A program made the translations under genes and the position numbers. Positions 35,160 through 45,958 of a stretch of DNA of 64,000 nt are shown here, one piece after another. The notes under the pieces are model-generated. The model had not been told where the DNA came from, made no database searches, and saw nothing but the letters and a program-made list of their open reading frames with translations. How positions within the stretch are numbered: position 1 is the first letter of the stretch; each line of letters opens with the position of its first letter. Source of the stretch: Pagrus major (taxonomy: Eukaryota; Chordata; Actinopteri; Spariformes; Sparidae); assembly GCF_040436345.1 (NCBI RefSeq), contig NC_133230.1, positions 14,146,197 to 14,210,196 of the forward strand, read 5' to 3'.

Positions 35160-36746
35160 GTGAGTACATGTCAAGTAAAGAGAGGAAGTTGTCAGATGTA
35201 ACAGTGTCTTTCTCAATCTGATATCTCTTTTTGAAGCAGGATATTGAGGTGAGACATTTAACAGTCGAGAATCAATCTTAAGCGTAGATGTATAGTAAAT
35301 GTTGGTTGGGGAGCTAAAAGTAGCTTTGACAAAATGCAGAAGGCCAGGATTGTTTGAATATTTGTACTGACGTTATATGACTTTAACATAATCGCACAGT
35401 TAAGGACACGTGTGAGCTCTGAGTTTCAGAGTTGTTAGGGCCACTTGTGGGTTGTTGACCCAACCTGCCTTCATGTGGGTTGCTAGGGCTACGTGAGCCC
35501 AGGTGTGAATGGTTGTTAAGCTGTCTGGGGAGGGAACTCAGTGCTGCATTGTAGGCGAGTGATAGGTAGTGTCGTAGGTCACCTCTTCGGTTCAAAGACG
35601 GTCGTTCCAGTTTGACATAGATGGATTAATCTGATTCTCTGAAACTCAGAGTTCACACATGTCCTTAACGACTCTGCAAGGACATTCCCACAGAGAGTTT
35701 AAAAGCCTGCAACTCCCCTCCAGTTAGTTAGAACTGAATGAGCCTCTTGGATGAGAAGTGAAACGTCGCCGAGAAACGTCCAGTTGCCTATGATACAGGA
35801 CTTAGGATTTGATAAATATTATCAACCACATAGGATAGAAGGAAAAAGACTTCTGAAATATGAAACATGATGTCACAATGATGTTCTGCTACCAGCTGTT
35901 CGTAGAGCCTGACAAGCTTTTGCAATGTCTTCATTCAACAGCCATAAACACATAGTAACAGTCAGCTGTTTTGCCTTATGAGATCCCTTTTTTCTTTCTT
36001 TCTCACCAGGCCCTTGCTTGATGCTAACAGCTAATTTTGCAGTTTGAGCTAACAGGGAGGTTTCTAGTGATGATGAGCCTTTTCACGTTTTCAAGTTTTC
36101 ACGTTGATAACCTGTCTATTAGGTCTGCATTTACCCTTAAGACCAACAAGCAACAACTGCTTACTGCTGCATATTTACAACTCCCCTTGCCCCTTGCAGG
36201 ATCAAAACAGATACTCAGTGTATTTTTTATTTATCTGTAATATGATCTTACATCCCCCGCAGTTACAAAAAGGAAGCTGAGGACGCCAACAAGATCAACG
36301 CTCTCTCCAAGAAATACAGCGCTGTGGGAAACCTCAAGAGCCGCTGGCAGAACTGGGCCTCAGAGCACACCGTAAACCAGAAACTAAACCCCTTCAGTGA
36401 GTATTTCGACTATGACTACTCCATGTCCCTCCGCCTCCAGAAGGGCCAAGAGGGTTACGGACGGCCCAAGGAGGGCACCCAAACAGCGGAGAGAGCCAAA
36501 CGCGCCGAGCAACACATCCACCGCGAGATAGCCGACATGTGTTACGTGATCAGGACCATGGCCGATCCGGACGCAGACGGAAAGACCCGCATCACGTTCG
36601 GAGAGCTGTTCGACAGATACGTCCGGATCTCTGACAAGGTGGTGGGGATTCTGATGAGAGCCAGGAAACACGGGAAGGTGGCGTTCGAAGGGGAGATGCT
36701 TTGGCAGGGCCAGGATGACGGAGTGATTATTACTCTGCTGGTGTGA
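34354..36746 (+). CDS. abra: actin-binding Rho-activating protein (STARS), complete, two exons
   Basis: Muscle sarcomere protein that binds actin and promotes Rho-dependent nuclear entry of MRTF cofactors, raising SRF target transcription. Joining 34354-35159 and 36263-36746 gives 429 residues; human ABRA has 381, the difference lying in the variable middle. The N-terminal block GLTSSWQQWVTDNEKKQASE with PSGWAP is at residues 31-55. An acidic and Lys-rich low-complexity region spans about 60-265, with TRRRKCSNMVSSLTKSW at 176-192. The conserved C-terminal actin-binding block starts at about 285, with GNLKSRWQNWASEHTVNQK, LNPFSEYFDY, EGYGRPKEGT, TAERAKRAE, FDRYVRISDKVVGILMRARK and GEMLWQGQDD. 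The final residues are ITLLV. The start is the first ATG of the open frame, with conserved sequence soon after it. Same strand as angpt1, about 12 kb downstream, as in human. Confidence 0.96.
35383..35595 (-). mobile_element. Penelope-like retroelement, C-terminal protein remnant
   Basis: The minus strand reads NRRGDLRHYLSLAYNAALSS and then LPRQLNNHSHL. This matches the block NRGGGLRHxLSxxYNAxLxxLPR found just after the GIY-YIG endonuclease of fish Penelope-like elements. Nothing of the reverse transcriptase or the endonuclease core was found nearby, so this is a 3' fragment. It lies antisense inside the abra intron. A 33-bp inverted repeat flanks it (35399-35431 and 35637-35669). The segment 35745-35800 (cctcttggatgagaagtgaa, acgtcgccgag) resembles sequence I associate with the same elements. 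Confidence 0.75.
35399..35669. repeat. 33-bp inverted repeat around the Penelope remnant
   Basis: The arms are 35399-35431 (gttaaggacacgtgtgagct then ctgagtttcagag) and 35637-35669, its inverse. Only two of 33 positions differ. Penelope-like elements often carry terminal repeats in direct or inverted arrangement, so the arms may be remnants of those ends. Confidence 0.85.
36263..36746 (+). CDS. abra: abra exon 2, actin-binding domain
   Basis: The acceptor is catcccccgcag, and reading resumes as T|TAC AAA AAG GAA. It encodes 160 residues to TGA at 36744-36746, the most conserved part of the family. GC content is clearly higher than in flanking DNA, as expected for a coding exon. Confidence 0.96.
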
Positions 36747-39192
36747 TGTTAACACCTGGGTCAAAGTTGTACTGGAAATCCTCTTACAGCTACATGGCTG
36801 ATCTTGTGAGATAACCTCAGTCTTTATCAAGCAGGGCTAAGAAAAGGATTTAAAATCCAATTTGACCTGGGTCTATTCACTGGACACTTGCAGAACAATA
36901 TCAAAGGAATATGGAGACTACAAAGCTTCTCGGATGTGTCGGTGTGGATTATTCGAGGAATGGATTGCTGCTATTTTTGTAGATACTTGAAGACTCTTTA
37001 TGTCAGTGTTGTGGGTATTGAGTTGTAGCTGTCATGCACATGTTTTGAGAAATCTCCAAAGACTTTAAAGTTTTAATCCAGGAGCTCGGGGGAGATAGCG
37101 CTCTAGCTTTCGGCTGCTTAAGTTTCCATTGAGAGTTGCCTGCAGATTCTCCTATGTGTCTCTTTTGCACTTTCTTTGCGGCTTATATTAATGAGATACT
37201 TGATTATGTGTTAATGTACCAAATAACCAGCAGCTCTGCAGTGTAGCGCAGCGCAGTAACTCAAACACAGATAGGGTTTCATTGCCTGAAGAGCTGCGGC
37301 TCAGCATTCATTATACTGTACCAGGCACAATGCAGAGGAACAGAGCAGACCACAGCACTTTTAAGTCTCATGGCCTGTTAGACTGAGCCTGTTATGATTA
37401 ATGTAAAGAGTGACTGTGGCTGTCTGGGGGGGAAAAGGAAAACTTTCCTTTTCACATCCAGTTATTGAGTTTGTAGAGCCACATAGAAGCAGTGGTTGGA
37501 TATTTTCAGTGTTTGAGAAATTAGGCAATCGGCAAAAAACGTTGTGTATGTTTCAGCAAACCACAGATATACTTAAACTGTACGTTTGTTTATGTTGCGA
37601 CTTCACATTTCTTTAGGTTCAGTTTTCTATTTTAGGTTGTGACAACACTGTGCTTATGGTCTGGTTAGGTTTAGGCCCTAAAAACCACTTGGTTAGGGTT
37701 CGGAAATAATCATGTTTTGGCTCAAAACACTGCACCTGATTTGGTCGGCACAAACATGGCTGTAAAAGTCCATTTTTTAATAAAAAAATAAATCTTTTTT
37801 TTGTCGACTGGGCTTAAATTGAAGATGCTTTTTGAAACCATTTTTATATACCTATGCAAAATAGACATTGTGCTCACTGCTGTAAAGCGCATGAACAAAT
37901 ACTCAGAGCATTACAGCTTTAAGCACTCACAACTGGGACTTGTTGAGCGAAGGGCGCCAGCTCAAGAAATAAATCTGAAGTGAAGTGTATGTGACTGTTG
38001 GGGTGGAACAGGTAGAGTGCCTGTCCTCCAGTTGATAGGTTAACAAATCGCTTCTTGACCCCTGCAGTGAAATATTATTGCAGGATTTGCTATGAAGGCG
38101 CCTTTTATCCTCTCGTCATTTTTCAAATCACTCAGTTGAAGCCAGTGTTGCAAATCCCTGTGAAATATTGTTTAAATTTGAATGTCTAATCAAATAACTG
38201 GAGAAAAATCTTTCACTTTTGAAGCCAGTGTTGGAACACCTTTTCATCGTGACCATAGATGTTTTTTGGATCATCAAAAAATGGTATCGGTATTGTTTTT
38301 AGTCTCTCGTTTTATATACACGCTATTCAGATCAGAATAAGCAGTAATGTGGAGCACCATGCTGTCTAATGTCTGTTTGATTGCAGTTTTATTTGATTAT
38401 CACACACAGCTGGTTCAAAATACATCTGAGGAATTTCCCCTTCAGCTGGTTTCGTGAAAGAGTCAGGAACACTCACAAGTTATGTCAGGCAAGACGAGGT
38501 ATGCACAGATCATTAAAAAAATCCCATCAAGTGGTAACGTCACACATTTTCAGTATGTCCAGTTGTCACTTCCTGCAAGATTACTGAGCACAATCGGTCA
38601 CGCAAGAACTGACAATACATTTGCTTCCTTATGCAGAAAGATCTCATCTCATTTTCTGCTGCTGAGTCCGAGGAATGGGACACCTGTGATCCCATTGACC
38701 ACACAACCAAGACCAGTTTAAATTTCTTAAGGAAGAAAGTTGGCACAAGGTTGCACTGGTTATTTCCCATTAAGATTCAGTGGTTGTCTTTATTTATTAG
38801 AAAAACTTTCACCTGTTAGTTATCCACACTGGTTTATTGCAACTAGAGTAACAATAAAAATCGATAAGCACAGAATACCATGACATTAGCCAGAAAATGA
38901 AGTGATAGAAGAAACATTTTTTTAAAAAAACAAAACAATTATGTAATAATGACGGAGACCAGAAGCCAAAATCAATGCAGATTTCAAACATTTTTAAAAG
39001 GGTTACACACCATTAATGGGTACATAGAGGTCAGACTGGTTTTATCACATTTTAATCCGGTAACAGATGATAAAGATGAAGGCTGGTAAAAAATACCTGA
39101 CATACCGTCAACGCCATCCACCTACACGCTACGTCTTAGCTTAAAGGAAGTAATAATAAAAAGTTAGGGAAGGCACATCAGCAGCACCACAG
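36747..39192 (+). other. abra 3' untranslated region and spacer before the lectin gene
   Basis: No coding sequence was accepted. A repeat fragment lies at 37600-37770. AATAAA hexamers at 37779-37784 and 37788-37793 are possible polyadenylation signals, though they follow directly on repeat DNA and may not be used. The rest shows nothing recognisable. Confidence 0.6.
37600..37770 (+). repeat. interspersed repeat, sister copy of 56855-57030
   Basis: Shared blocks in the same order: tttaggttgtgacaacactg, tgcttatggtctggttaggt, ttaggccctaaaaaccactt, ggttagggtt, ttttggct, ggcacaaacatggctg. The 56.9-kb copy has only scattered differences. The central part is the reverse complement of the word arrayed at 21310-21430. 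Confidence 0.8.
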
Positions 39193-39200
39193 TATAAATA
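39193..39200 (+). promoter_or_regulatory. TATA box of the ZG16-like gene
   Basis: TATAAATA lies 344 bp before the start codon. It is followed by a likely non-coding first exon ending CTGAACT|gtaagt at 39268, placing transcription start near 39220-39230. A possible 21-bp non-coding exon (39425-39445, between tctgatcgcag and gtgaga) lies between it and the ATG exon. The exon structure is inferred from splice signals only. Confidence 0.55.
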
Positions 39201-39536
39201 AACTGAACACTGCAGGTCGACTTCAGTAGACTTCTGATGCTTCAGTAACTCAAATGCACACCTGAACTGTAAGTATAATTTTGCTGTTTCTTCCTATTCG
39301 TTTGACCTCCAGTTGACTTCTACAGTATCTATCCTAGATATTTAGACATTATTTGGGAAATCAAAACTAGCTGAATCGTTTTACATTTTCTGTCTCACCC
39401 GCTGAAGGTTTCTTCTGATCGCAGAGAAAACATCAAATCAGACAGGTGAGAGTGAATTAGTATTTGTCCAACAGTCTATGATAATTATTAAAAATGAGAT
39501 GCCGTGAATAAAAACTGTTCTCTCTTTTTTCACAGA

Positions 39537-39588
39537 ATGCTTTATGCTGCAGTCTTTGTTCTTCTTGCATACTCCACTTTAGCTGCCT
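39537..39588 (+). CDS. ZG16-like gene, first coding exon (signal peptide)
   Basis: Follows the acceptor ttttttcacag and starts AATGCTT. It encodes 17 residues and one base of a Ser codon. The donor is GCCT|gtaagt. Confidence 0.85.
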
Positions 39589-41459
39589 GTAAGTGTCTAT
39601 GTACTGTATTCTCTACTATGAGTCAAGTGTGTGGTCAAGAGATGTACCGACAATTTTAAAGCACTCTTATGCAGATGCAATGCATGTTTTTTGTTTTTTT
39701 TAAAGATTTTAGTAACTTTCAGTAGAGTAAAGTAACTTAAAACATCTATTCGAGTATTGTACTTAAAAGCACACTATGCAGGATTTGTCGATATCTGTAC
39801 ACTTTTCGCCATTTAAAGGTCCATTTTATAAGAAAGTTTTTAAAGAAAGAAACACTGTATTTGACTCAAAAATCAACCTTATTCCAAAGTGGACCTTTGA
39901 ATGTGCAGTAAGTGATTCTCGAGAAATTTAATTGAGGAGTCTCATTCCAAGGTTGATAAATAAACGGTCGTTCGGCCACCACAAACCAAAACTGGCAAGC
40001 CACCAACAGGAAGCATCGATGCATGACAACCGAGGAATAAGACTCAACAATCAGCTGTGTTTCTCCAGACACTTAAACCCAAAAATGTCCTGAACACAAC
40101 AAAATACTAAGAAATAGAAAAATACAGGAAGATAGCAGGTGTCTGCAGATACAGACACCGCCACACACTTCAAGCAGGATAATTACAGCTTAGTATACCA
40201 TTACATAAAATTTAAGGTACTTGTACTTTAATTGAGTGATTCCATTGTACACTAAGTTGTACTTTATACTTTGTATTTTTTACTCACCTACATTTTTTAA
40301 ATAGCTTTTGCAGATTTGAATTTATTTATAAATGTGAACAAACAGTTTCACTTGAGCTTCTTTAGTAGTTCGATAGGTGTCACAGGATTGAACTGACACT
40401 CTACAGCCAATCAGAATGTATTATGGTGGATTGAGCCACCCGGTAATATATAAGTAAGCAAGATTTGCTACGCCAAGACCAGCTATAATATTATTGATGT
40501 TTTACACGATTTTCTAATTATAATCCAATAACATAATATGTATTATTCTGAACAGGGCCATCCTGCATTACGAGTACTTTTGGTACTTTAAGTACGCTGT
40601 ATACTTGATACTTAAATGAGACGTGACATGCAGGACGAGTATTTTTACACTTTGAGGATGTATGTGTGTAATATGAGCTTGTCACACTCTTCTCCTATAT
40701 GCAATGTTTATTGTTTATGTTTAAATACAGCTGCATGTTGGTGAAGACTGCACAAAAAGTTCATAAATGTTTGTTTCTCTCTTACTTCCAGCTCAGCTTC
40801 AGTACTCCTTCTCCGCAGCGGTGGGATCAGGAAGTGGCGTTCCGTACAGTCTCACAGGAGACGGCAGGATCACAGCCGTCCGAGTGTGGGAGAACACTGG
40901 CAACCTCGTCTACGGGTAAATATCTGACATATTAGTTCATCACACATTACTTAATACATTTTTGGCTACACAAACAATACTTTGAAGGATCAATTTGTTG
41001 GTGTTTTTGCTTTTTCCGATTATTAAAAAGAAAAATGTAGAATGGCACCAGACTTCGTGTTTAAACAGTGGCTGAACTTTGATGACATTGATTATGTCAC
41101 TATGATTATTACACCATTAGCGTCTTTTTCCCGTCCTCAGTTTCCAGTTCCGCTACGGCGCCATCTGGTCCGCGGCCGTTGGTCGCAAATACGGCGCGTT
41201 CAAGGAGATGGAGCTTTTTGATGGTGAAGCCATCATCGAAGTCTCTGGGAAGTATAACCATTACGTGCAGTCGGTGGTGTTTACAACTAGCAGGGGCCGC
41301 ACGCTGCATGCAGGCCACCCCTCAGGCTTCTCCTTCAACATGTATCCCACCCACCCCGACGCTGAGCTGCGCTTCATCAGCGGCCGGGTCCATGGAGCCA
41401 TCACCTCCATCGCAGCACACTGGGCTGTCGTCGGTACACCTAACAGCACGGAGCACTGA
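39537..41459 (+). CDS. ZG16-like secreted jacalin-fold lectin, complete, three coding exons
   Basis: Joining 39537-39588, 40792-40915 and 41141-41459 gives 164 residues (human ZG16 has 167). Residues 1-17 are a signal peptide (MLYAAVFVLLAYSTLAA), so the product enters the secretory pathway. Residues about 22-155 form a single jacalin-type beta-prism domain: FSAAVGSGSG and GDGRITAVRVW near the N terminus, FQFRYGAIWS, VSGKYNHYVQSVVFTT, GRTLHAG, and ELRFISGRVHGAITSIAAHW at the end. ZG16 binds mannose-type and sulphated glycans on zymogen granule membranes and mucosal microbes. Here the aspartate of the binding loop (Asp151 in human) aligns with Thr147. A sequon NST lies at 160-162. The gene lies 2.8 kb after abra. 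It may be a zg16 orthologue or a fish-specific paralogue, so no symbol is given. Confidence 0.92.
39589..40791 (+). other. intron of the ZG16-like gene, 1.2 kb, largely repeat-derived
   Basis: It contains fragments of the 'acttttacttgagta' repeat at about 39705-39765, 40205-40310 and 40570-40670. A segment from 39765 (cacactatgcaggatttg) to about 40185 looks like another element. No exon was found inside. Confidence 0.65.
40792..40915 (+). CDS. ZG16-like gene, second coding exon
   Basis: The acceptor is cttacttccag. The exon completes the Ser codon and encodes QLQYSFSAAVGSGSGVPYSL through WENTGNLVYG. The donor is TACGG|gtaaat. Confidence 0.9.
41141..41459 (+). CDS. ZG16-like gene, last coding exon
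   Basis: The acceptor is ttttcccgtcctcag. The exon encodes most of the jacalin domain, from FQFRYG to the stop TGA at 41457-41459. GC content is far above the flanks. An ATTAAA at 41779-41784 and an AATAAA at 41952-41957 are plausible polyadenylation signals. Confidence 0.92.
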
Positions 41460-42016
41460 GTTCAGTTCAGTTGTGCATTTTGTTCGTTTCTTAACCTTTT
41501 ATGTCCCAAAATTGAACCATCTCCTGCTAAGCAGCTGAGCTTTAATGCATTTTGCTGAAAACATGTTTGTCAAAGTGTCTGTCTTTGTTTGATTTTCATG
41601 CACAGTATGTATGAGCATAGGATTACAGAAGAAAATGCTTTCACAAACACATGTACTGTATAATTCTTTTATGATGTGTAACTTTGATCTGAATCGGTTT
41701 CATTTCTTCATTTTACCTGTACATTTGTGTACGCGGTGCTCTTGTCCTTGTTTGAAACATGTAAGAGGTTAGATGTTTATTAAAAATTAATGTCTTGCAA
41801 ATCAAAACTGCCCACATCACCGTGTTCAAAAAAATCTAAAATGTACGTATTTTTCCTGTTCGTTTTACAGATTTTCCCTGTATTTTGTAAATACACAGCC
41901 ATGCCCATAACATTACCAAAAATAGACTGTGAAATTACATGTCAAATGTAAAATAAAATGGGAAATCTGTAAATAACCATGAAAATGTTACATACAAGTT
42001 TAATACTACAATTCGA

Positions 42017-42240
42017 TTTAAAGGTGCGCTATCAATAAAAAAGATGTCCTCAGATGGTAATAAGGTCCCCAGAACGCTGTGTGAAGTTAGACGGCTGCCA
42101 ATACAAGTAACACAATATAAAAGTTTTGCTGTCCTTTGATGACAGTTTGTTTATTCAGTCATGAAAATCAGTGAATCAAGTTTTTCTCTTCTCATTAGAA
42201 GTCCCTGCACATTAATAAATTACTTTAAATCTGTGAAAAT
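42017..42240 (+). mobile_element. MITE-like element, copy A (left end TTTAAAGGTGCGCT)
   Basis: The left end TTTAAAGGTGCGCTAT is the inverse of the right end at 45942-45958 (ACATAGCGCACCTTTAA). The interior aataaggtccccagaacgct and cagtttgtttattcagtcat matches copy C at 45735-45860. The right end is decayed. Confidence 0.7.
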
Positions 42241-42759
42241 TAACAGAAACTGTAATTGTATTACATTAAATGCTTCTTAAATATACAAGATTTTTCACAT
42301 AAAATTATACAATCAAACCCAACTACTAACAGCACTCCTCTTCAATTTTAAGCCAGATTTTTTGTATTATAGCAGTGTTCAACCAAGGTAATTTCATTGT
42401 TTTATATGTATAAATATCCTTGATTCAAAAAATAAACAAGATCTAATTTAAAATTAAAGCTAAAACCTGTATTTTAAGTAAAAAAGCTACTGTTCTTACA
42501 AGATTTTTATGTTATTTTCCGGTATTTTTGGCACCCCCTGCTGGCGGAAATTTACCTGTTTATGATATGCATTACTTTCACTTTGGACATGTGCAGTTGG
42601 AGCAGCTCCAGACAGTCTACGTCACACCAGGAAACACACAACTTAAAATTGCTACCGGTGTGTCTCAGAGGCTTTAACTGGAGGTGACTGCTCTGCGCGT
42701 TTAAAATTTTCACAAACACACCGTCACCTTTTTTTTAATGAGAATTCTATGAGAAGATT

Positions 42760-43110
42760 GATAATACTGTCTGATAAGCTTGAGGTGATTAGCTTAGCTT
42801 AGCATTTGGTTTGACGTGAAGTTATAAGTATAGTTATTTTTAATGTATTTTGTCCAGGTTCCAGGGATCTCACAGAAGTCCAGGAAGTCACTCCACCCAG
42901 CTCATTAACTCTTAAAGTAATGCTTGTAAAACCATAACTCCTTTCTTTCTTTCTTTCTTTCTTTCTTTATTTTTACATATATATATAGTATATAGATATA
43001 GTATATTTTTTAGCAACCAGGCTAGCTGTGTCCCCCTGCTTCAAGGCTTCAGTTACACTAATTGTCTCCTGGTTGTGGCAAAAAAGCTTATTTCCCAGAA
43101 GTATACCTTT
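42760..43110 (+). repeat. interspersed repeat with gattagcttagcttagcat
   Basis: The word recurs as ctaagctaagat with ggctagct on the opposite strand at 54565-54600. Near 43020 the block ggctagctgtgtccccctgc continues the same repeat. It is interrupted by a CTTT/AT simple repeat. I recall this as a common fish repeat. Confidence 0.55.
42941..43010 (+). repeat. (CTTT)n followed by AT-rich simple repeat
   Basis: About seven CTTT units to 42969, then acatatatatatagtatata and similar to 43010. Confidence 0.9.
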
Positions 43111-44129
43111 AATTAATCTTTAAATGTCATTTTGTGTTTTTGCCATTAAGGCTGCCAACCCCTCTATAAATAGAAACTCTTAAAAAAAAGATTTTTTCCT
43201 TGTTACTATGATCAATATGTCAAAGTAAGAGTGTGATATTAGTTTGGGGATTCTCCACAGGGATGACCTGAGGTCACCAAAATCACTCTCAGCAGGAAGT
43301 AAACATTTTCCTCAGGCATCCATTGTTTGAAGTTTTTCTTGGATGAATTACTAATGTACCTTCTATCTTCATGGACTTTCACATTGTATGGAAATGACCC
43401 AAAAAATCATGTGTTCTGGTGACCGATTAGAAGTAAATTGCTTTACTGACTTTTTCACAGATTGCACGATATGTGTGCTCACAGACAACCGCAACTTTTC
43501 CCCATAAATTCCATAACTTTCTTTTCATTTCTACCCTTTGTTTGGTTGTTTTTCTCCCATTAATCTATTTTAAGTATACCAGAACTCATGACTCACACAG
43601 TGACTGCAAAAAATCACGACAAGCAGGAAGATGAAGAAGATGCCGGGGAAACCCCTCATGTACCTTCTAAGCAGAGGTTAGAACAAAAGAAGAGATCAGG
43701 AAGAAGACAGCGCAGACCGACAGCCACGCCTGTTGAAGCTGATTCGTGTTAAGCACAACAAATGTGCCGCAAATGACACACTTCCTCATACAGTCACATG
43801 CATTATCTGATTTATCAGACAAGGATATCTGAGATGGAAAGGTCACAACCAAATACCATGCAGACAGAGAGGCTGGGCCCTGCGTGTTTTGTCCTGTAAT
43901 ACCTGTACTGCATGTCCTGTCTCAGAGATATTGTTGTTAACTAACTTGCAGATGCTTCATGCTTCATGCTTCTTCTACTTTCACTTTAACTAAATAACCT
44001 CATGACCAGAGTCCTTTTTCTTGTGTGGTACAGCTTATTATGTACAATATGTTCATGTGCAGCATTGACAGACAGAAGGAAAAGTTCCACAGGTCGATAG
44101 AGTTAAAAATGTAACTTACAGATATCAAA

Positions 44130-44265
44130 AAACAGAATTTCTTCATTTTCTGACTGAATAAACTGAATAAACAAACTGAAAACAAAACACAATTTCATAC
44201 TGTTTATATTTGGCGGACCCTGCCACCGTCCCAGCTTCAAACAGTGTTCTGGAGGCCTTATTTTC
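44130..44265 (-). mobile_element. MITE-like element, copy B, inverted fragment
   Basis: Read on the minus strand, ccagaacactgtttgaagct, ggtggcagggtccgccaaat, ataaacagtatgaaa and cagtttgtttattcag match copy C in order. Confidence 0.75.
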
Positions 44266-45554
44266 CTCTGAGAACAGCTTGTTAATGCAGTTATGGAGAA
44301 AATAAATACATTACTCAGAATTAGTTGGGTATATTGGGTTATGGGTGCATATATACATGTGCATGGGTATACAATAAAGTTTCAGATATGTCACAGAACA
44401 AACACTAAAATATCTCAATATCTCTAACTCATTTTGAGGAGTGTATTGCTGAGTTTGTATTATAACCTCCTTAATATTTTAAATATTAAAATTCTGGGTT
44501 TGAATGTCTTTTCCAAAACTACATAGTGTGCTATCTATAAAATAGGCGCTAATTTCCATATATTTCCAGATCATACGTTTCCACTTGGCTGACAGAAAAC
44601 ATGTTACAGAATCGATGTTTTCATCTTTTCCTCCATCCTTCCCTTGACACAATGAGTAACAACACACTGCATATGCTACTGTATGTCTCACGTCTCCAGG
44701 GGGTATAGTAGGTGTGTCATGTTAAAACAGCTCTGTTTAATTAGCATACCAAAGAGGATTAACAAATCTTTACCCTAGCTGTCAGTCTGACAACCTGATA
44801 ATTATGGTATGCACATTTGGACGCAGCCGTTCTATAAATAAGCTGCTGTTTTATTGCTTGCACCAGTGGAGCGCACAAAGCTGAATCTATGGTTGTGTGG
44901 CGGACAGGCTTCTTGGCTTTATGTTCTGCCCCGTGGACATGAACAGAGGTGCTGCCAGTGTTGTTGTCACCTTGATTTCAACTATAACCCTGTTAGGAGT
45001 GAGGCCAGTGGAGGTGCTAGACTGTCACAGCACCTCCTCTCAACTCCCCTACAGACTACTCAATGCTGCATCAGATCCAGGAAGATGAGCAGCCCTTCAA
45101 CCCGCTAGCTAAGCAGTGATGGCTTTAATATGAAATCTCACTTTCCAGCTGCAGCTTCTGTTTCAAAATGCTTTGAATTTTTCCTTCTTACCATAACGGT
45201 TGGGACAGTGGACACGCCCTTTCAATCATCCCCTTGCTACAGAGTGCTGCAGGGGTGATATTTTTGCAGGCTAACACAGAAGTTAGGTTTCCTTGTTCCC
45301 GTTTCAAAAGCTTGTTGTATTTTTCTATTGGGTTTTGGATTATTGCAGAAACACAAGACTGTGATGCTTACACATTTTGTTCTTCACAGATAAACACCAC
45401 TTTTACAATTTTTGAAGCGTAACATTAGGCGATAAGCAATCACGGTTGCATGGCATCAAGGTCACCACCCTATACTATACTATACACACTTAACTCTAAA
45501 TTGATCAGTCTACATATTGTAAAGTTAGGGGAGTCTATTCTGGGCCGAGACTCA

Positions 45555-45670
45555 TCCTCAGTTCAAGTTTTGTGTAAATCTGTTCAGCAGTTTTTGTGTA
45601 ACCCTGACAACAAACCAACTAACCAACAAAACAAACAAGCGGACACGGGTGAAAACATAACCTCCATGGC
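45555..45670 (+). repeat. 3' tail of a fish SINE or LINE
   Basis: aagttttgtgtaaatctgtt, cagcagtttttgtgtaaccc, tgacaacaaaccaactaacc and gtgaaaacataacctccatg follow the pattern of a well-known fish retroposon tail (gtttttgcgtaatcctgctaacaaacaaac... gaaaacataacctcc). Family name not assigned. Confidence 0.6.
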
Positions 45671-45699
45671 CAGATTTCTCTGTGGTGGAGTATTGTTTG

Positions 45700-45958
45700 G
45701 AAACATTAGGGACACAAGTCAACAAAGGTCAAAAATAAGGTCCCCAGAACACTGTTTGGAGCCACATGTAGAAAGGTGGCAGGGTCCGCCAAATATAAAC
45801 GAGGTAAAACAGTATGAAACTGTGTCGTCCTTTAAGGTCAGTTTGTTTATTCAGTCATGAAAACAAAGACAGTTTGTTTATTTAGTTTGTTTATGCATAG
45901 AAAAGATCTTTCTCCTGGATTAAAATGTCTGCCCCAACACTACATAGCGCACCTTTAA
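45700..45958 (+). mobile_element. MITE-like element, copy C (right end intact)
   Basis: Contains aataaggtccccagaacact, ggtggcagggtccgccaaat and cagtttgtttattcagtcat, and ends ACATAGCGCACCTTTAA at 45942-45958. The left terminus was not found, probably lost or covered by neighbouring repeat DNA. Confidence 0.75.

Larger units (their letters stand above)
35160..36262 (+). other. abra: abra intron, 1.1 kb
   Basis: Begins gtgagt and ends cccgcag. The Penelope-like remnant described separately occupies its middle. The remaining sequence shows nothing recognisable. Confidence 0.9.

Noticed and set aside
34659-35216. 185-codon frame on the minus strand opposite abra
   Set aside because: It is the antisense shadow of abra exon 1; the + strand frame has clear family motifs.
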